Assembly: GCF_025149465.1 (NCBI RefSeq)
Contig: NZ_CP102275.1
Location: forward strand, 1,116,001-1,180,000
Length of the DNA stretch: 64,000 nucleotides
Source of the DNA: Thomasclavelia spiroformis DSM 1552
GTDB lineage: Bacteria; Bacillota_I; Bacilli_A; Erysipelotrichales; Coprobacillaceae
Reading direction: 5' to 3'
Each line of letters starts with the position of its first letter. Position 1 is the first letter of the stretch. Below, one piece after another: positions 1 through 8,378 of this stretch. A program made the translations under genes and the position numbers. The notes below the pieces were generated by a model. That model was given only the letters and a program-made list of their open reading frames with translations. It had not been told where the DNA came from and made no database searches.

Positions 1-1
1 A

Positions 2-604
2 GAAAACATTAATCAATTAATTAATGTTAATATTTATACTTTTAAAGATGGGATTGGCTGTGTCTATGATAAAATAATTTATGAAAGAACATTAGATATT
101 TTAAAAGATTATCATAATCAAATGTTTTTAGAAGAAGAAAAAATTAAGTGCATGGATAGGGTTTATGATCGAAAAGAATTAGAAAAAACAAGATATATGA
201 AAATATATAATGAAAAGAAGGAGTATTTAAAAGATCTTATTGCTTTGCAAGTTGAAAAAAGTGAAGTAGATAATAAATTTAGAAATATTAATAGTATTTA
301 TATCTTACCTGAACGTTTTTATAATTTAAAAGAAGTTGAAAAGTTAATTGATTGTATTAAAAGTGGTGAAAGTCAGACTACAAAAAAATATGAATTATTA
401 AATAATTTAATTGATTACTGTATACCATATACAATTTATAAACCATTGAAAAGTAGTGATTATATTGATATAAAAAGTTGTATTAAAGGAGAAGCTATTC
501 ATCGAGCACGTTGTAAATATGATTTTGATGATAAAATACATAAAGGTATTGGATTAGTTATTAATGAAATTGATGATAATGAATTAAATGATAAGTATGT
601 TTAA
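2..604 (+). CDS. cas3: CRISPR-associated helicase Cas3, C-terminal part (cut by window edge)
   Basis: The frame is open from base 2 to the TAA at 604, so this is the last ~200 residues of a longer protein. Cas3 is the helicase-nuclease that degrades target DNA after Cascade binding in type I systems. No helicase motif falls in the visible part. The call rests on position: it directly precedes cas4-cas1-cas2 in the type I-B order (cas3-cas4-cas1-cas2), with cas4 starting ~15 bases later. The visible segment is charged and mostly helical, as expected for a Cas3 C-terminal domain. It could instead be the end of another type I-B gene, but that order is less common. Confidence 0.72.
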   Translation, partial: ENINQLINVNIYTFKDGIGCVYDKIIYERTLDILKDYHNQMFLEEEKIKCMDRVYDRKELEKTRYMKIYNEKKEYLKDLIALQVEKSEVDNKFRNINSIYILPERFYNLKEVEKLIDCIKSGESQTTKKYELLNNLIDYCIPYTIYKPLKSSDYIDIKSCIKGEAIHRARCKYDFDDKIHKGIGLVINEIDDNELNDKYV

Positions 605-619
605 AAGCAGGTGAAAATG

Positions 620-1105
620 ATGAAGAAAATATCAGGAACTATGTATGCGTATAGTTATTTATGTTGGCGAAAACTATGGTTTTTTGCTAAAGATATTGTA
701 ATGGAGCAAGAAAATGAAAATGTTATGATTGGTAAACTAATAGATGAAGAAAGTTATAAACGAGATAAAAAACATATTTATTTAGATGATCTTGTTTGTA
801 TTGATATTGTAAGAGATAATGTTATTTGTGAAATAAAGAAAAGTTCATCGAAGCTAGAAATGGCAGAACAACAATTAAAATATTATTTATATTTATTAAA
901 TAAAAAAGGAATAGAATGTAAAGGAGAGCTATTGATTCCCAAAGAAAACCGTAAAGAGATGATAGTACTTAATGAAAATGATAAAATAATGATAGAAAAT
1001 AGATTAAAAGATATTAATGAGCTATGCAATAAAGTTACTCCACCAGAAGTTATTAATAGTAAAATATGCAAAAAATGTGCATATTATGAGTTGTGTTATA
1101 TTTAA
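620..1105 (+). CDS. cas4: CRISPR-associated exonuclease Cas4
   Basis: Cas4 trims prespacers and selects the PAM end during spacer acquisition, acting with Cas1-Cas2. The 161-residue protein has the RecB-type nuclease signature EIKKSSS followed by a Q..Y motif (about residues 74-92). Four cysteines (C15, C150, C153, C159) would hold a [4Fe-4S] cluster. The start is set at the ATG at 620, five bases after AGGTGA (609-614). In-frame GTG 611 and ATG 617 are possible alternatives, but both crowd that ribosome binding site. It lies between cas3 and cas1, two bases before cas1. The length is typical of type I-B Cas4. Confidence 0.93.
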   Translation: MKKISGTMYAYSYLCWRKLWFFAKDIVMEQENENVMIGKLIDEESYKRDKKHIYLDDLVCIDIVRDNVICEIKKSSSKLEMAEQQLKYYLYLLNKKGIECKGELLIPKENRKEMIVLNENDKIMIENRLKDINELCNKVTPPEVINSKICKKCAYYELCYI

Positions 1106-1107
1106 TA

Positions 1108-2100
1108 ATGGAGCAATCATATTATATTTTTACAAGTGGAGAACTTCGCCGAAAAGATGATTCATTAGTATTAATAAACGAAAAAGGTAAAAAAGATATT
1201 CCAATTGAAAGAGTATACGATTTATACATATTTTCTACAGTAAGTATTAATTCTACTTTACTATCGTTTTTATCACAAAAAGGTATTTGTGTGCATTTTT
1301 ACAATTATTATGATTTCTATATTGGTTCTTTTTATCCTAAAGAAACATTAGTGTCAGGTAGTTTATTAGTAAAACAAGTTGAAAAGTATCAAGAATATGA
1401 ATCAAGATTATTAATTGCTCAGCAAATTATAGAAGCTGCATCATATAATATTTTAAGAAATTTAAAATATTATAATTCTAGAGACAAAGATTTAAAACAG
1501 TATATTATGCAAATAGAAGAACTTAGAAAAGAAATATATTCTACTAGAAATATCTCTTCATTAATGGGTGTAGAAGGAAATATACGTAAAGTATATTATG
1601 AATCATGGAAAATAATAATTGATCAAGATATTGATTTTGAAAAAAGAGTTAAGCGACCACCTGATAATCTTGTTAATACACTTATTTCTTTTATGAATAC
1701 TATTATATATACAAAAACATTATCAGAAATATATAGAACGCAATTAAATCCAACTATTAGTTATTTACATGAACCATCAGATAAACGTTTTTCCCTTTGT
1801 TTAGATCTATCTGAAGTATTTAAACCATTGATTGTAGACAGAACTATATTTTCATTATTAAATAAAAATATGATAACAGAAAATGATTTTTATATTGATG
1901 ATGGTGGCTATTATCGAATGAAAGATTCAACTATAAAAGTTGTTGTTAGTGCATTGGAAAATACCCTAACAAGAAGCATTAAACATAAAGATTTAAATAG
2001 AAGTGTTTCTTATAAACACTTAATAAGGTTAGAAGCGTATAAGTTAATTAAACATATTATTGATGAAAAAATATACGAAGGGTTTAAAATATGGTGGTAA
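1108..2100 (+). CDS. cas1: CRISPR-associated endonuclease/integrase Cas1 (type I-B)
   Basis: Cas1 is the integrase that inserts new spacers at the leader end of the array. The protein has 330 residues. The expected metal ligands are visible: E156 in GVEGN, H221 in YLHEPS, and E236 in the CLDLSEVFKP motif. It follows cas4 by two bases and is followed by cas2 after one base, so the three are surely co-transcribed and translationally coupled. An in-frame GTG at 1093 would lengthen it by five residues but lies inside cas4 with no clear binding site. The ATG at 1108 is preferred. Confidence 0.95.
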   Translation: MEQSYYIFTSGELRRKDDSLVLINEKGKKDIPIERVYDLYIFSTVSINSTLLSFLSQKGICVHFYNYYDFYIGSFYPKETLVSGSLLVKQVEKYQEYESRLLIAQQIIEAASYNILRNLKYYNSRDKDLKQYIMQIEELRKEIYSTRNISSLMGVEGNIRKVYYESWKIIIDQDIDFEKRVKRPPDNLVNTLISFMNTIIYTKTLSEIYRTQLNPTISYLHEPSDKRFSLCLDLSEVFKPLIVDRTIFSLLNKNMITENDFYIDDGGYYRMKDSTIKVVVSALENTLTRSIKHKDLNRSVSYKHLIRLEAYKLIKHIIDEKIYEGFKIWW

Positions 2101-2101
2101 T

Positions 2102-2380
2102 ATGTATTTGATTGTTATATATGATATAAAACAAGAAGAAAATTATACTAAAAGGCAACGTTATGTTTTTAAAACATGTAAAAAATATTTGACACATATA
2201 CAAAATTCTGTATTTGAAGGAGAACTTGATCGAGCTCAATATTTATCATTAAGTTCAGAATTAAAAAAATATTTGATAGAAGATATAGATTCATGTATTA
2301 TATTTTCAGCTAGGAATAATGTATGGATGAAAAAAGATTTTATTACTAGAAAATTAGAAGGAAATGATCAATTTATTTAA
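2102..2380 (+). CDS. cas2: CRISPR-associated protein Cas2
   Basis: Cas2 is the 92-residue dimeric ferredoxin-fold partner of Cas1 in the spacer integration complex. The N-terminal strand MYLIVIYDIK carries the conserved aspartate (D8). The start ATG lies one base after the cas1 stop. An upstream in-frame ATG inside cas1 is open but would add 14 residues not found in the family. The stop codon is immediately followed by the CRISPR leader, the usual adaptation-module layout. Confidence 0.93.
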   Translation: MYLIVIYDIKQEENYTKRQRYVFKTCKKYLTHIQNSVFEGELDRAQYLSLSSELKKYLIEDIDSCIIFSARNNVWMKKDFITRKLEGNDQFI

Positions 2381-2543
2381 AAGTCTTCAGTCGATCTTGA
2401 TTATGCAAAAACACGAGGAGTACGACAGAGTAAATTTAGCAAATAAACAAAATAAACATTGTATTTATACAATTGATATGATAATTTAAAGATATAGAGA
2501 TAATTTAAGATAATTATTTATGTAATTTAATGCCTGATAACGG
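2381..2543 (+). promoter_or_regulatory. CRISPR leader of array 1
   Basis: This non-coding AT-rich stretch runs from the cas2 stop to the first repeat. It is nearly identical to the stretch before the second array (14840-15001): both begin with TCTTCAGTCGATCTT, share the AATTTAGCAAATAAACAAAA core, and end in GTTAACGG or GATAACGG before the first repeat. Leaders drive crRNA transcription and mark the integration end. The degenerate repeat lies at the opposite end of the array, which agrees with this orientation. Confidence 0.85.
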
Positions 2544-4298
2544 GTTTATAATCTGTTCATTATATGAAATGTAAATTTTTGATTGATGTTATTAACAAAC
2601 ATACCTTTGGCAGTTTATAATCTGTTCATTATATGAAATGTAAATCTGCACAGCGTGCAGTTAAAGATTTGCAAAGTGCAGGTTTATAATCTGTTCATTA
2701 TATGAAATGTAAATAAAGGATTACAAAAATATATCGTATGGGCAGAAGGTTTATAATCTGTTCATTATATGAAATGTAAATTGAAGAAACTATCACATAC
2801 GTAGAGACTGATGTTAGGTTTATAATCTGTTCATTATATGAAATGTAAATACCCTTTGACGTGTGGCTCATTCAGCTCATCTAGCGTTTATAATCTGTTC
2901 ATTATATGAAATGTAAATATCAAAGATAAACGGCAATTGGAAGAGTTTATGTTCGTTTATAATCTGTTCATTATATGAAATGTAAATTTGGAATAATATT
3001 CAGCAACACCCTTAAATTGATTAAGTTTATAATCTGTTCATTATATGAAATGTAAATTTACTTTGAATTACAAACACTAATGCTCCTGTAGTGGTTTATA
3101 ATCTGTTCATTATATGAAATGTAAATTGGTAAGCTACTACTTGCTCTATCCTGCCTTGTTTGTTTATAATCTGTTCATTATATGAAATGTAAATAATACA
3201 AGCCTTGTTTCATGATCGATAAGACAACGAAGTTTATAATCTGTTCATTATATGAAATGTAAATATCATCAACAAAAAAACCAATTTCATTTGCACTGTC
3301 GTTTATAATCTGTTCATTATATGAAATGTAAATCGTAAAGGCGTTCCGTCTCTTTTTTCACCCTGCTGGTGAGTTTATAATCTGTTCATTATATGAAATG
3401 TAAATTCTTTTTACAAAGTTTTTTATATCATCATCAGGAATGTTTATAATCTGTTCATTATATGAAATGTAAATTCTTCAGCAAGTTCAACATCATCATC
3501 TAATTCTAACGTTTATAATCTGTTCATTATATGAAATGTAAATTTTATAATAAGTTACTGTTTTATCAACATATGTCATTGTTTATAATCTGTTCATTAT
3601 ATGAAATGTAAATGTGGTTTTTTAGCAGTTGGATCAGCTGGATGGTTTGGTTTATAATCTGTTCATTATATGAAATGTAAATGTAAATATCTTCAATGTT
3701 AGCTAAACTAAGGTCGCTGTTTATAATCTGTTCATTATATGAAATGTAAATTTTTTTTGATAAGATGTATGCTGAAGAATTTCCGGACGTTTATAATCTG
3801 TTCATTATATGAAATGTAAATCATACTTATGGCGATATGTTTAATCTTGTAAAAAAAGTTTATAATCTGTTCATTATATGAAATGTAAATTATAATCTAG
3901 AATAGAGCCATTTAAATCATCATTACGTTTATAATCTGTTCATTATATGAAATATAAATATTTGTCAAAAAGGTCGCTCAGAATTAAAATTTGCGTTTAT
4001 AATCTGTTCATTATATGAAATGTAAATGTGCTTTATTAAGTGATGCAGATAAAAATTTCGAATAGTTTATAATCTATTCATTATATGAAATGTAAATGTC
4101 AGTCAGACCAATTTATAACAAGAAGTAAATTGGGTTTATAATCTGTTCATTATATGAAATGTAAATATTTCATAATCTCCAACATCGTTCCATCCATCTT
4201 TGTTTATAATCTGTTCATTATATGAAATGTAAATCTTTTATCTGTTGATCTACTTTGTAGGGAACAGTAAGTTTATAATTTGATCATTCTATGAAACG
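2544..4298 (+). CRISPR. CRISPR array 1, 26 repeats, type I-B
   Basis: A 33-base repeat, beginning GTTTATAATCTGTTCATTAT and ending ATGAAATGTAAAT, occurs at 2544, 2613, 2682, 2749, 2818 and so on every 67-72 bases to 4271. That gives 25 unique spacers of 34-39 bases. Repeats are almost perfect. The repeat at 3927 has ATATAAAT at its end, the one at 4065 has CTATTC, and the last one (4271) is degenerate. The spacing and repeat style are those of type I-B, matching the adjacent cas genes. The leader-proximal end is on the left, so the newest spacers are near 2577. Confidence 0.98.
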
Positions 4299-4764
4299 TT
4301 ATAAAAGATATTTCTTGTTTTAGGCCTTAGTGGTTGTAGTAACAACTCACAAGATGAATCATCCAATTCATCAACAAATGAAAATAACACACACAATACA
4401 GACACAACTACTATTGATGGTAAGATATTAGTTGTTTATTATTCGGCAACTGGAAACATTGAAGATGCAAGAAATATTGAACTTGTTTCAACAACAGTAG
4501 AAAATTGGGATGAGTATGATCGGGGGTTTATTGGTTATCCACTATGGTGGCAATACTGCTTAGCAAGTAAATAGTTTTGTTGAAAACAATGATTTTATTG
4601 GAAAAACTGTGATTCCATTTTGTACTTCTTCAAGTGATGGAATTGGTGAAAGTGGTCAATTGTTAGCTGGTATGGCAGGAACTGGTAATTGGCTAGAAGA
4701 TAGAAGATTTTCATCAAATGTATCTCAAGATGATATTCAAGAATGGATTTCAAGTTTAAATTAA
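4299..4764 (+). pseudogene. Decayed flavodoxin-family lipoprotein
   Basis: Pieces of a secreted flavodoxin read in shifting frames. A lipobox-like LGLSGCSNN is followed by a serine/asparagine-rich linker, then the FMN-binding start KILVVYYSATGN. After an internal deletion come ELVSTTVENWDEYD and FIGYPLWW, then after another break FVENNDFIGKTVIPFCTSS and finally WLEDRRFSS to the TAA at 4764. The order of these motifs matches intact flavodoxin-like lipoproteins of gut Firmicutes. The segments between SATGN and ELVST and after YPLWW are missing, so it cannot be functional. Its 5' end abuts the degenerate last CRISPR repeat; the ATG in that repeat may be the original start. Confidence 0.8.
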
Positions 4765-5275
4765 AGAAGGTGTTAATGATAAAGATATCAATATATTTAT
4801 TGCATTTTATGAGTGATTAGTGTAGCAATTACAGATGTAGAGTTACTAAGCTTGGGTAATTTACTATCAACATTTTATTGTTACGGTATCCGTGATCCAT
4901 TTTATGATCAATTTATTGCAAATGCTAATGCTTCAAAGAAAAGCAGGGGTTTTAGTTGAAGAGTTAGAATTAAAAAAACAAGTCTTATGGTGCAAATAGA
5001 AATTAGATTTTTATTTACGATAAATGATTAGAAGATATTTTTAATCAAGTATAGTAATTTTATTTCATAAATATTATAGAGACAGATAAAAAAGAGATAT
5101 TGACGATATTGTTGATATCACCTTTTTTGTAAAATTAAATTATTTAGTGAAAGTTAAAATTTATTAGATAATATTAATAAAACCATTGAAATATAAGTAA
5201 TAAGATACATTGATTGTAGGTTACTAGAGAATATGATAAAATTTAAGTAGAAATAAAAAAATGAGGTGAAAATTT
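4765..5275. other. Gene-free stretch with coding remnants
   Basis: No intact gene is visible. Around 4806-4985 there are short open pieces in different frames, such as LLSTFYCYGIRDPFYDQFI and VLVEELELKKQVLWCK. They read like the end of a decayed protein that I cannot identify. The rest (5000-5275) is AT-rich and leads into the next gene, with a weak promoter candidate (TTGTAG at about 5215, 17-base spacer, TAAAAT). Confidence 0.4.
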
Positions 5276-6034
5276 ATGTTTGATGTTAAAAATTTTACAG
5301 ATAATAATGACATTCGAGTAATAAATGAACTTGGTCCATTTAAAGTTATTGAATTTATTCGAGATTTAAGTGTTACGCCACAAGATGCTCAAACTGCATA
5401 TTTTTGTAATGAAATGAATGTTCGAAAACGGCAAGTAATTTGTGATGTAAGTAAAGCAAATATTACACTTCAAGCAGGAGCAATGCAATGGATGGTTGGA
5501 GATGTTCATGCTACAACTGGAATTAAAGGAGTAGGAGATTTTTTTGGTAAGGCAGTGCGTGGTAAAGTAACTGGAGAATCAGCAATCAAACCAGAATATA
5601 CCGGTCAGGGATTGTTGGTTTTAGAACCAACATATAAACACTTGCTTTTAATTGATCTAGATGAATGGAATAACTCAATTGTACTTGATGATGGATTGTT
5701 TTTAGCTTGTGATGCGTCTTTAAAGCATAAAGCAGTAATGCGTTCTAATTTTTCTTCAACAGTAGCTGGAAATGAAGGACTATTTAATTTAGGAATTCAA
5801 GGTAGTGGTGTAGTATGTTTGGAATCTATGGTTCCAAAAGAAGAACTTATCGAAATCACATTAAAAGATGATGTGTTAAAAATAGATGGAAATATGGCAA
5901 TTGCATGGAGTGGTAGTCTTGAATTTACAGTTGAGCGTTCAGGGAAATCGTTAATTGGTTCAGCTGCTAGTGGTGAAGGGCTTGTAAATGTATATCGTGG
6001 AACTGGAAAGGTATTGATGGCTCCAGTACAATAA
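5276..6034 (+). CDS. AIM24 family protein
   Basis: A 252-residue soluble protein of the AIM24 (formerly DUF124) family, which folds as a double-stranded beta-helix. Family hallmarks are visible: the early LQAGAMQWM segment, a Gly-rich FFGKAVRGKVTGES stretch, the GLLVLEP and GLFLACDASL strands, and a C-terminal GSAASGEGLVNVYRGTGKVLMAP. There is no signal peptide or membrane segment. The molecular role of bacterial members is unknown. The start ATG follows GAGGTG by about seven bases. It stands alone between the CRISPR debris and the ISL3 element, and codon use resembles its neighbours. Confidence 0.88.
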   Translation: MFDVKNFTDNNDIRVINELGPFKVIEFIRDLSVTPQDAQTAYFCNEMNVRKRQVICDVSKANITLQAGAMQWMVGDVHATTGIKGVGDFFGKAVRGKVTGESAIKPEYTGQGLLVLEPTYKHLLLIDLDEWNNSIVLDDGLFLACDASLKHKAVMRSNFSSTVAGNEGLFNLGIQGSGVVCLESMVPKEELIEITLKDDVLKIDGNMAIAWSGSLEFTVERSGKSLIGSAASGEGLVNVYRGTGKVLMAPVQ

Positions 6035-6145
6035 TAAAAGGAATCCACTATTGTGATATGAACCCCATTATTTGGATACTTTAATTTAAACTGGGGTGAA
6101 AGCAGTTATGGCTTTAAATCTCTGGGGGGTTGGGTATCAAATAAA

Positions 6146-6188
6146 GGTAGAAATATGGTGACTGTATAGTAACTGATTTCTACCTTTT
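6146..6188. terminator. Long hairpin at the transposase end of ISL3 copy 1
   Basis: The arms AAGGTAGAAAT and ATTTCTACCTT pair perfectly around a ~21-base loop and are followed by a T-rich run. The hairpin lies just past the transposase stop (minus strand) and can end transcription in either direction. Confidence 0.6.
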
Positions 6189-6201
6189 ATATTGGACTTA
6201 T

Positions 6202-7551
6202 TCAATCATGTTTATTAAATAATTTTATTTTTTTATATTTACCACGTTTTCTTCCAGACTTTTTGATTATTTGTGACTGCTTTAAGGAAGAAGGCAGAGA
6301 GTTCTTGTTTAATGAAAACATAATTCTATTTCTCATTCTTGAGAAGTTTCTAAATCCATTGGCATTTTTTAGAATTGTTTTGATTCTTGAATTTATTCCT
6401 TCAATCTTGCCATTTGATATCCTTTGATCATTATATATATGAAACGAATTGACAATTTCATCAAACCATTCAACAAGTGTTGTTGAAAATTTTCTATAAC
6501 TTTCTATATTTGATGAAGCATATTCATTGATGACTTCTGATAAATTTACACGTGTATCATTGATACTAGAGGTCGTATTAAAAAATAAGTAAAGTTCTTT
6601 GAGCTCATAGGCTTCTTTAAGAACAGGACTGATATTTAGTATGAGTTCCAGCAGCTGAGGATAATTAATATATCTTTTTAATTTGTGATTATATTTCGCT
6701 TTATTTTCCTTGATTTTAGAGGAGTTCATCATTAAAAGATAATTGAAATTCTTGAGAAGATAATATTCAACAGAATCTTTCTCATGTTTCTTCATAATTT
6801 TTATTCTTTCATTTTTAAGAAGGATATTAATATTTTTAATAATATGAAATGAATCACAGCATAATAAAGCATGAGGGAAATAGATTTTCTGTACTTGTCT
6901 ATAGGTTTCAAACAGATCAGTACATATATATTTAACACTATGTAATTCCTTTTTATTGATGAGCTGAGTATAGCTGTCCCAATTTTTTAATTTTCTTCCT
7001 TCGATAATATCGATGATATTACTGGTGTTAAAATCGACAATAACACAAGCATACTTGTTTTTGCTTTTTCTGTTCCAGTAAAATTCATCGATGCAGATAG
7101 CATCTGTAAAAGGAAGTTTTTTCATTTGACCTAAGGTATCAAATACATTTATGACTTTTGTAGGAGATGTATGAAATTGTCTAGCAGTCATAGAGAAAGT
7201 AGCGGAATGTTCTTTTAAGAAGTTCATCATTTGAATTTCAGAGAGATCAGTGAAAACAGAACGTTTTGTAGAAACAAAAGGATTATCTTCATAATGATAA
7301 GATTTACACCTACTACAGTAGTAACGCCGCTTTCTATAAATGATGCGAGTATCAAAGCATCTGATAATCTTATGACTGAGCTTAACGTTACGATAATCCT
7401 TGACATAGAGTTTATGAAAGCAAAGAGGACAAAAGAATTCTTTTCTGGTTAAAGTAATGTAATAAGTAATACGGTTATTTTCTTTTTTTGAAGTACAAGA
7501 CTGTACATCAGAATGATTAAGGTTTAAAATGTTGATGATATCATCGTACAT
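6202..7551 (-). CDS. ISL3 family transposase
   Basis: A 449-residue DDE transposase that would move the surrounding element. Near the N-terminus is a zinc-ribbon (CPLCFHKL followed by CSRC about 40 residues later). A helix-turn-helix region follows, then the DDE core with CIDEFYWNRK and CTDLFETYRQV. The C-terminal block RISNGKIEGINSRIKTI is typical of ISL3. The frame is intact, so the copy may be active. A start 12 residues upstream (7587) is possible; 7551 is preferred because AGGAAAG lies before it. The family assignment is firm. Confidence 0.93.
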   Translation of the reverse strand: MYDDIINILNLNHSDVQSCTSKKENNRITYYITLTRKEFFCPLCFHKLYVKDYRNVKLSHKIIRCFDTRIIYRKRRYYCSRCKSYHYEDNPFVSTKRSVFTDLSEIQMMNFLKEHSATFSMTARQFHTSPTKVINVFDTLGQMKKLPFTDAICIDEFYWNRKSKNKYACVIVDFNTSNIIDIIEGRKLKNWDSYTQLINKKELHSVKYICTDLFETYRQVQKIYFPHALLCCDSFHIIKNINILLKNERIKIMKKHEKDSVEYYLLKNFNYLLMMNSSKIKENKAKYNHKLKRYINYPQLLELILNISPVLKEAYELKELYLFFNTTSSINDTRVNLSEVINEYASSNIESYRKFSTTLVEWFDEIVNSFHIYNDQRISNGKIEGINSRIKTILKNANGFRNFSRMRNRIMFSLNKNSLPSSLKQSQIIKKSGRKRGKYKKIKLFNKHD

Positions 7552-7720
7552 GATATTACTTCTTTCCTGATAGATTGACATGAACAATCAAATCATATCA
7601 TGAAAGGATTTTTTTATATAAAAAGAGTCATCAACAGATGACCCCAAATAAAGATTAAAGGAGAAATCGAAAACCCCAACTTAAATTAAAGGTTATCGTT
7701 TACCCCAGTTTAAATTAAAG

Positions 7721-8378
7721 CGCCTAAAAATATAGCTATAATAACTTTTTACTGCTCTTTTATATCAAAGTTTTCTTTTGAAAATAATTTGTGAAAGCAA
7801 CAAGTGTTTATTAAACTAATAAGAATCATATCGTTGAAAAAATTATAATAATATATTTAAAACTAGCATGTTTTTTTAATATATAAAAAGTTATTAAGTT
7901 AAAATAGATAAAATTTAAGATATGTTTAGTAAGATTTCTAAAAAAAATTATTTGAATGTAGAAGAAATTAAAAAATGATAGGAAATAATTGATCTATATG
8001 GGTAAATAAGTGAGAGAATTATAAAAAATTAGAGTTTGAAGCCAAAAAAATATAATATAAATAGATATATTATTTAATTTTATTTACAGAAATAGTTGAT
8101 AGATTTATTACAAAAAATTATAATTAGGAATGTATTTTTATTTTATATCGTTAATTAATGTTTGTTATATTAGTTGTTTTCTTTGTTGTTTTTTAATTTT
8201 TTTTGTTAGTTAGAAGTAAAATAACAACAATTAAAAATTTATTATTCATAAATTCATCAATTTTTGACAAGATTATTTATTATAACTCGTTATAATAAAT
8301 AAAAATTAAGAAATATTTAGAAGTTCTTCAGGTCGTTCTTAAGGATTATGTTTGATAATATATTTGGGAGGAAAACGA
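7721..8378. other. Non-coding AT-rich stretch with one palindrome
   Basis: I see no gene or decayed gene here. The only structure is a perfect 22-base palindrome (8277-8298), described separately. A run of T-rich sequence lies around 8160-8215. Confidence 0.5.
8277..8298. promoter_or_regulatory. Palindromic operator-like site before the glycosylation cassette
   Basis: The arms TTATTATAAC and GTTATAATAA are perfect complements separated by TC. A TTGACA lies at 8264-8269 just upstream, and a TATAAT lies inside the right arm. The spacing between the two boxes (21 bases) is too long for a clean promoter. The site could be an operator for the cassette starting at 8379; this is an inference. Confidence 0.4.

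Larger units (their letters stand above)
6079..7720 (-). mobile_element. ISL3-family insertion sequence (copy 1)
   Basis: Matching 19-base inverted ends CTTTAATTTAAACTGGGGT (6079-6097) and its complement (7702-7720) bracket a single transposase on the minus strand. Next to the right end, a second related block (7676-7691, CCCCAACTTAAATTAAAG) looks like a subterminal repeat. The true ends may lie a few bases further out. No convincing 8-base target duplication is visible, so the copy may be old or rearranged. Confidence 0.8.

Noticed and set aside
2577-4270. Spacers matching other parts of the window (self-targeting)
   Set aside because: By eye I found no spacer copied outside the arrays; a proper search against phage and the genome was not possible.
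5797-6048. Minus-strand open frame inside the AIM24 gene
   Set aside because: It lies wholly in the shadow of a well-supported gene, has no ribosome binding site and shows no domain.
6066-7732. Target duplication for ISL3 copy 1
   Set aside because: The 8 bases outside the inverted ends (near 6066-6078 and 7721-7732) do not match at any of the offsets tried.
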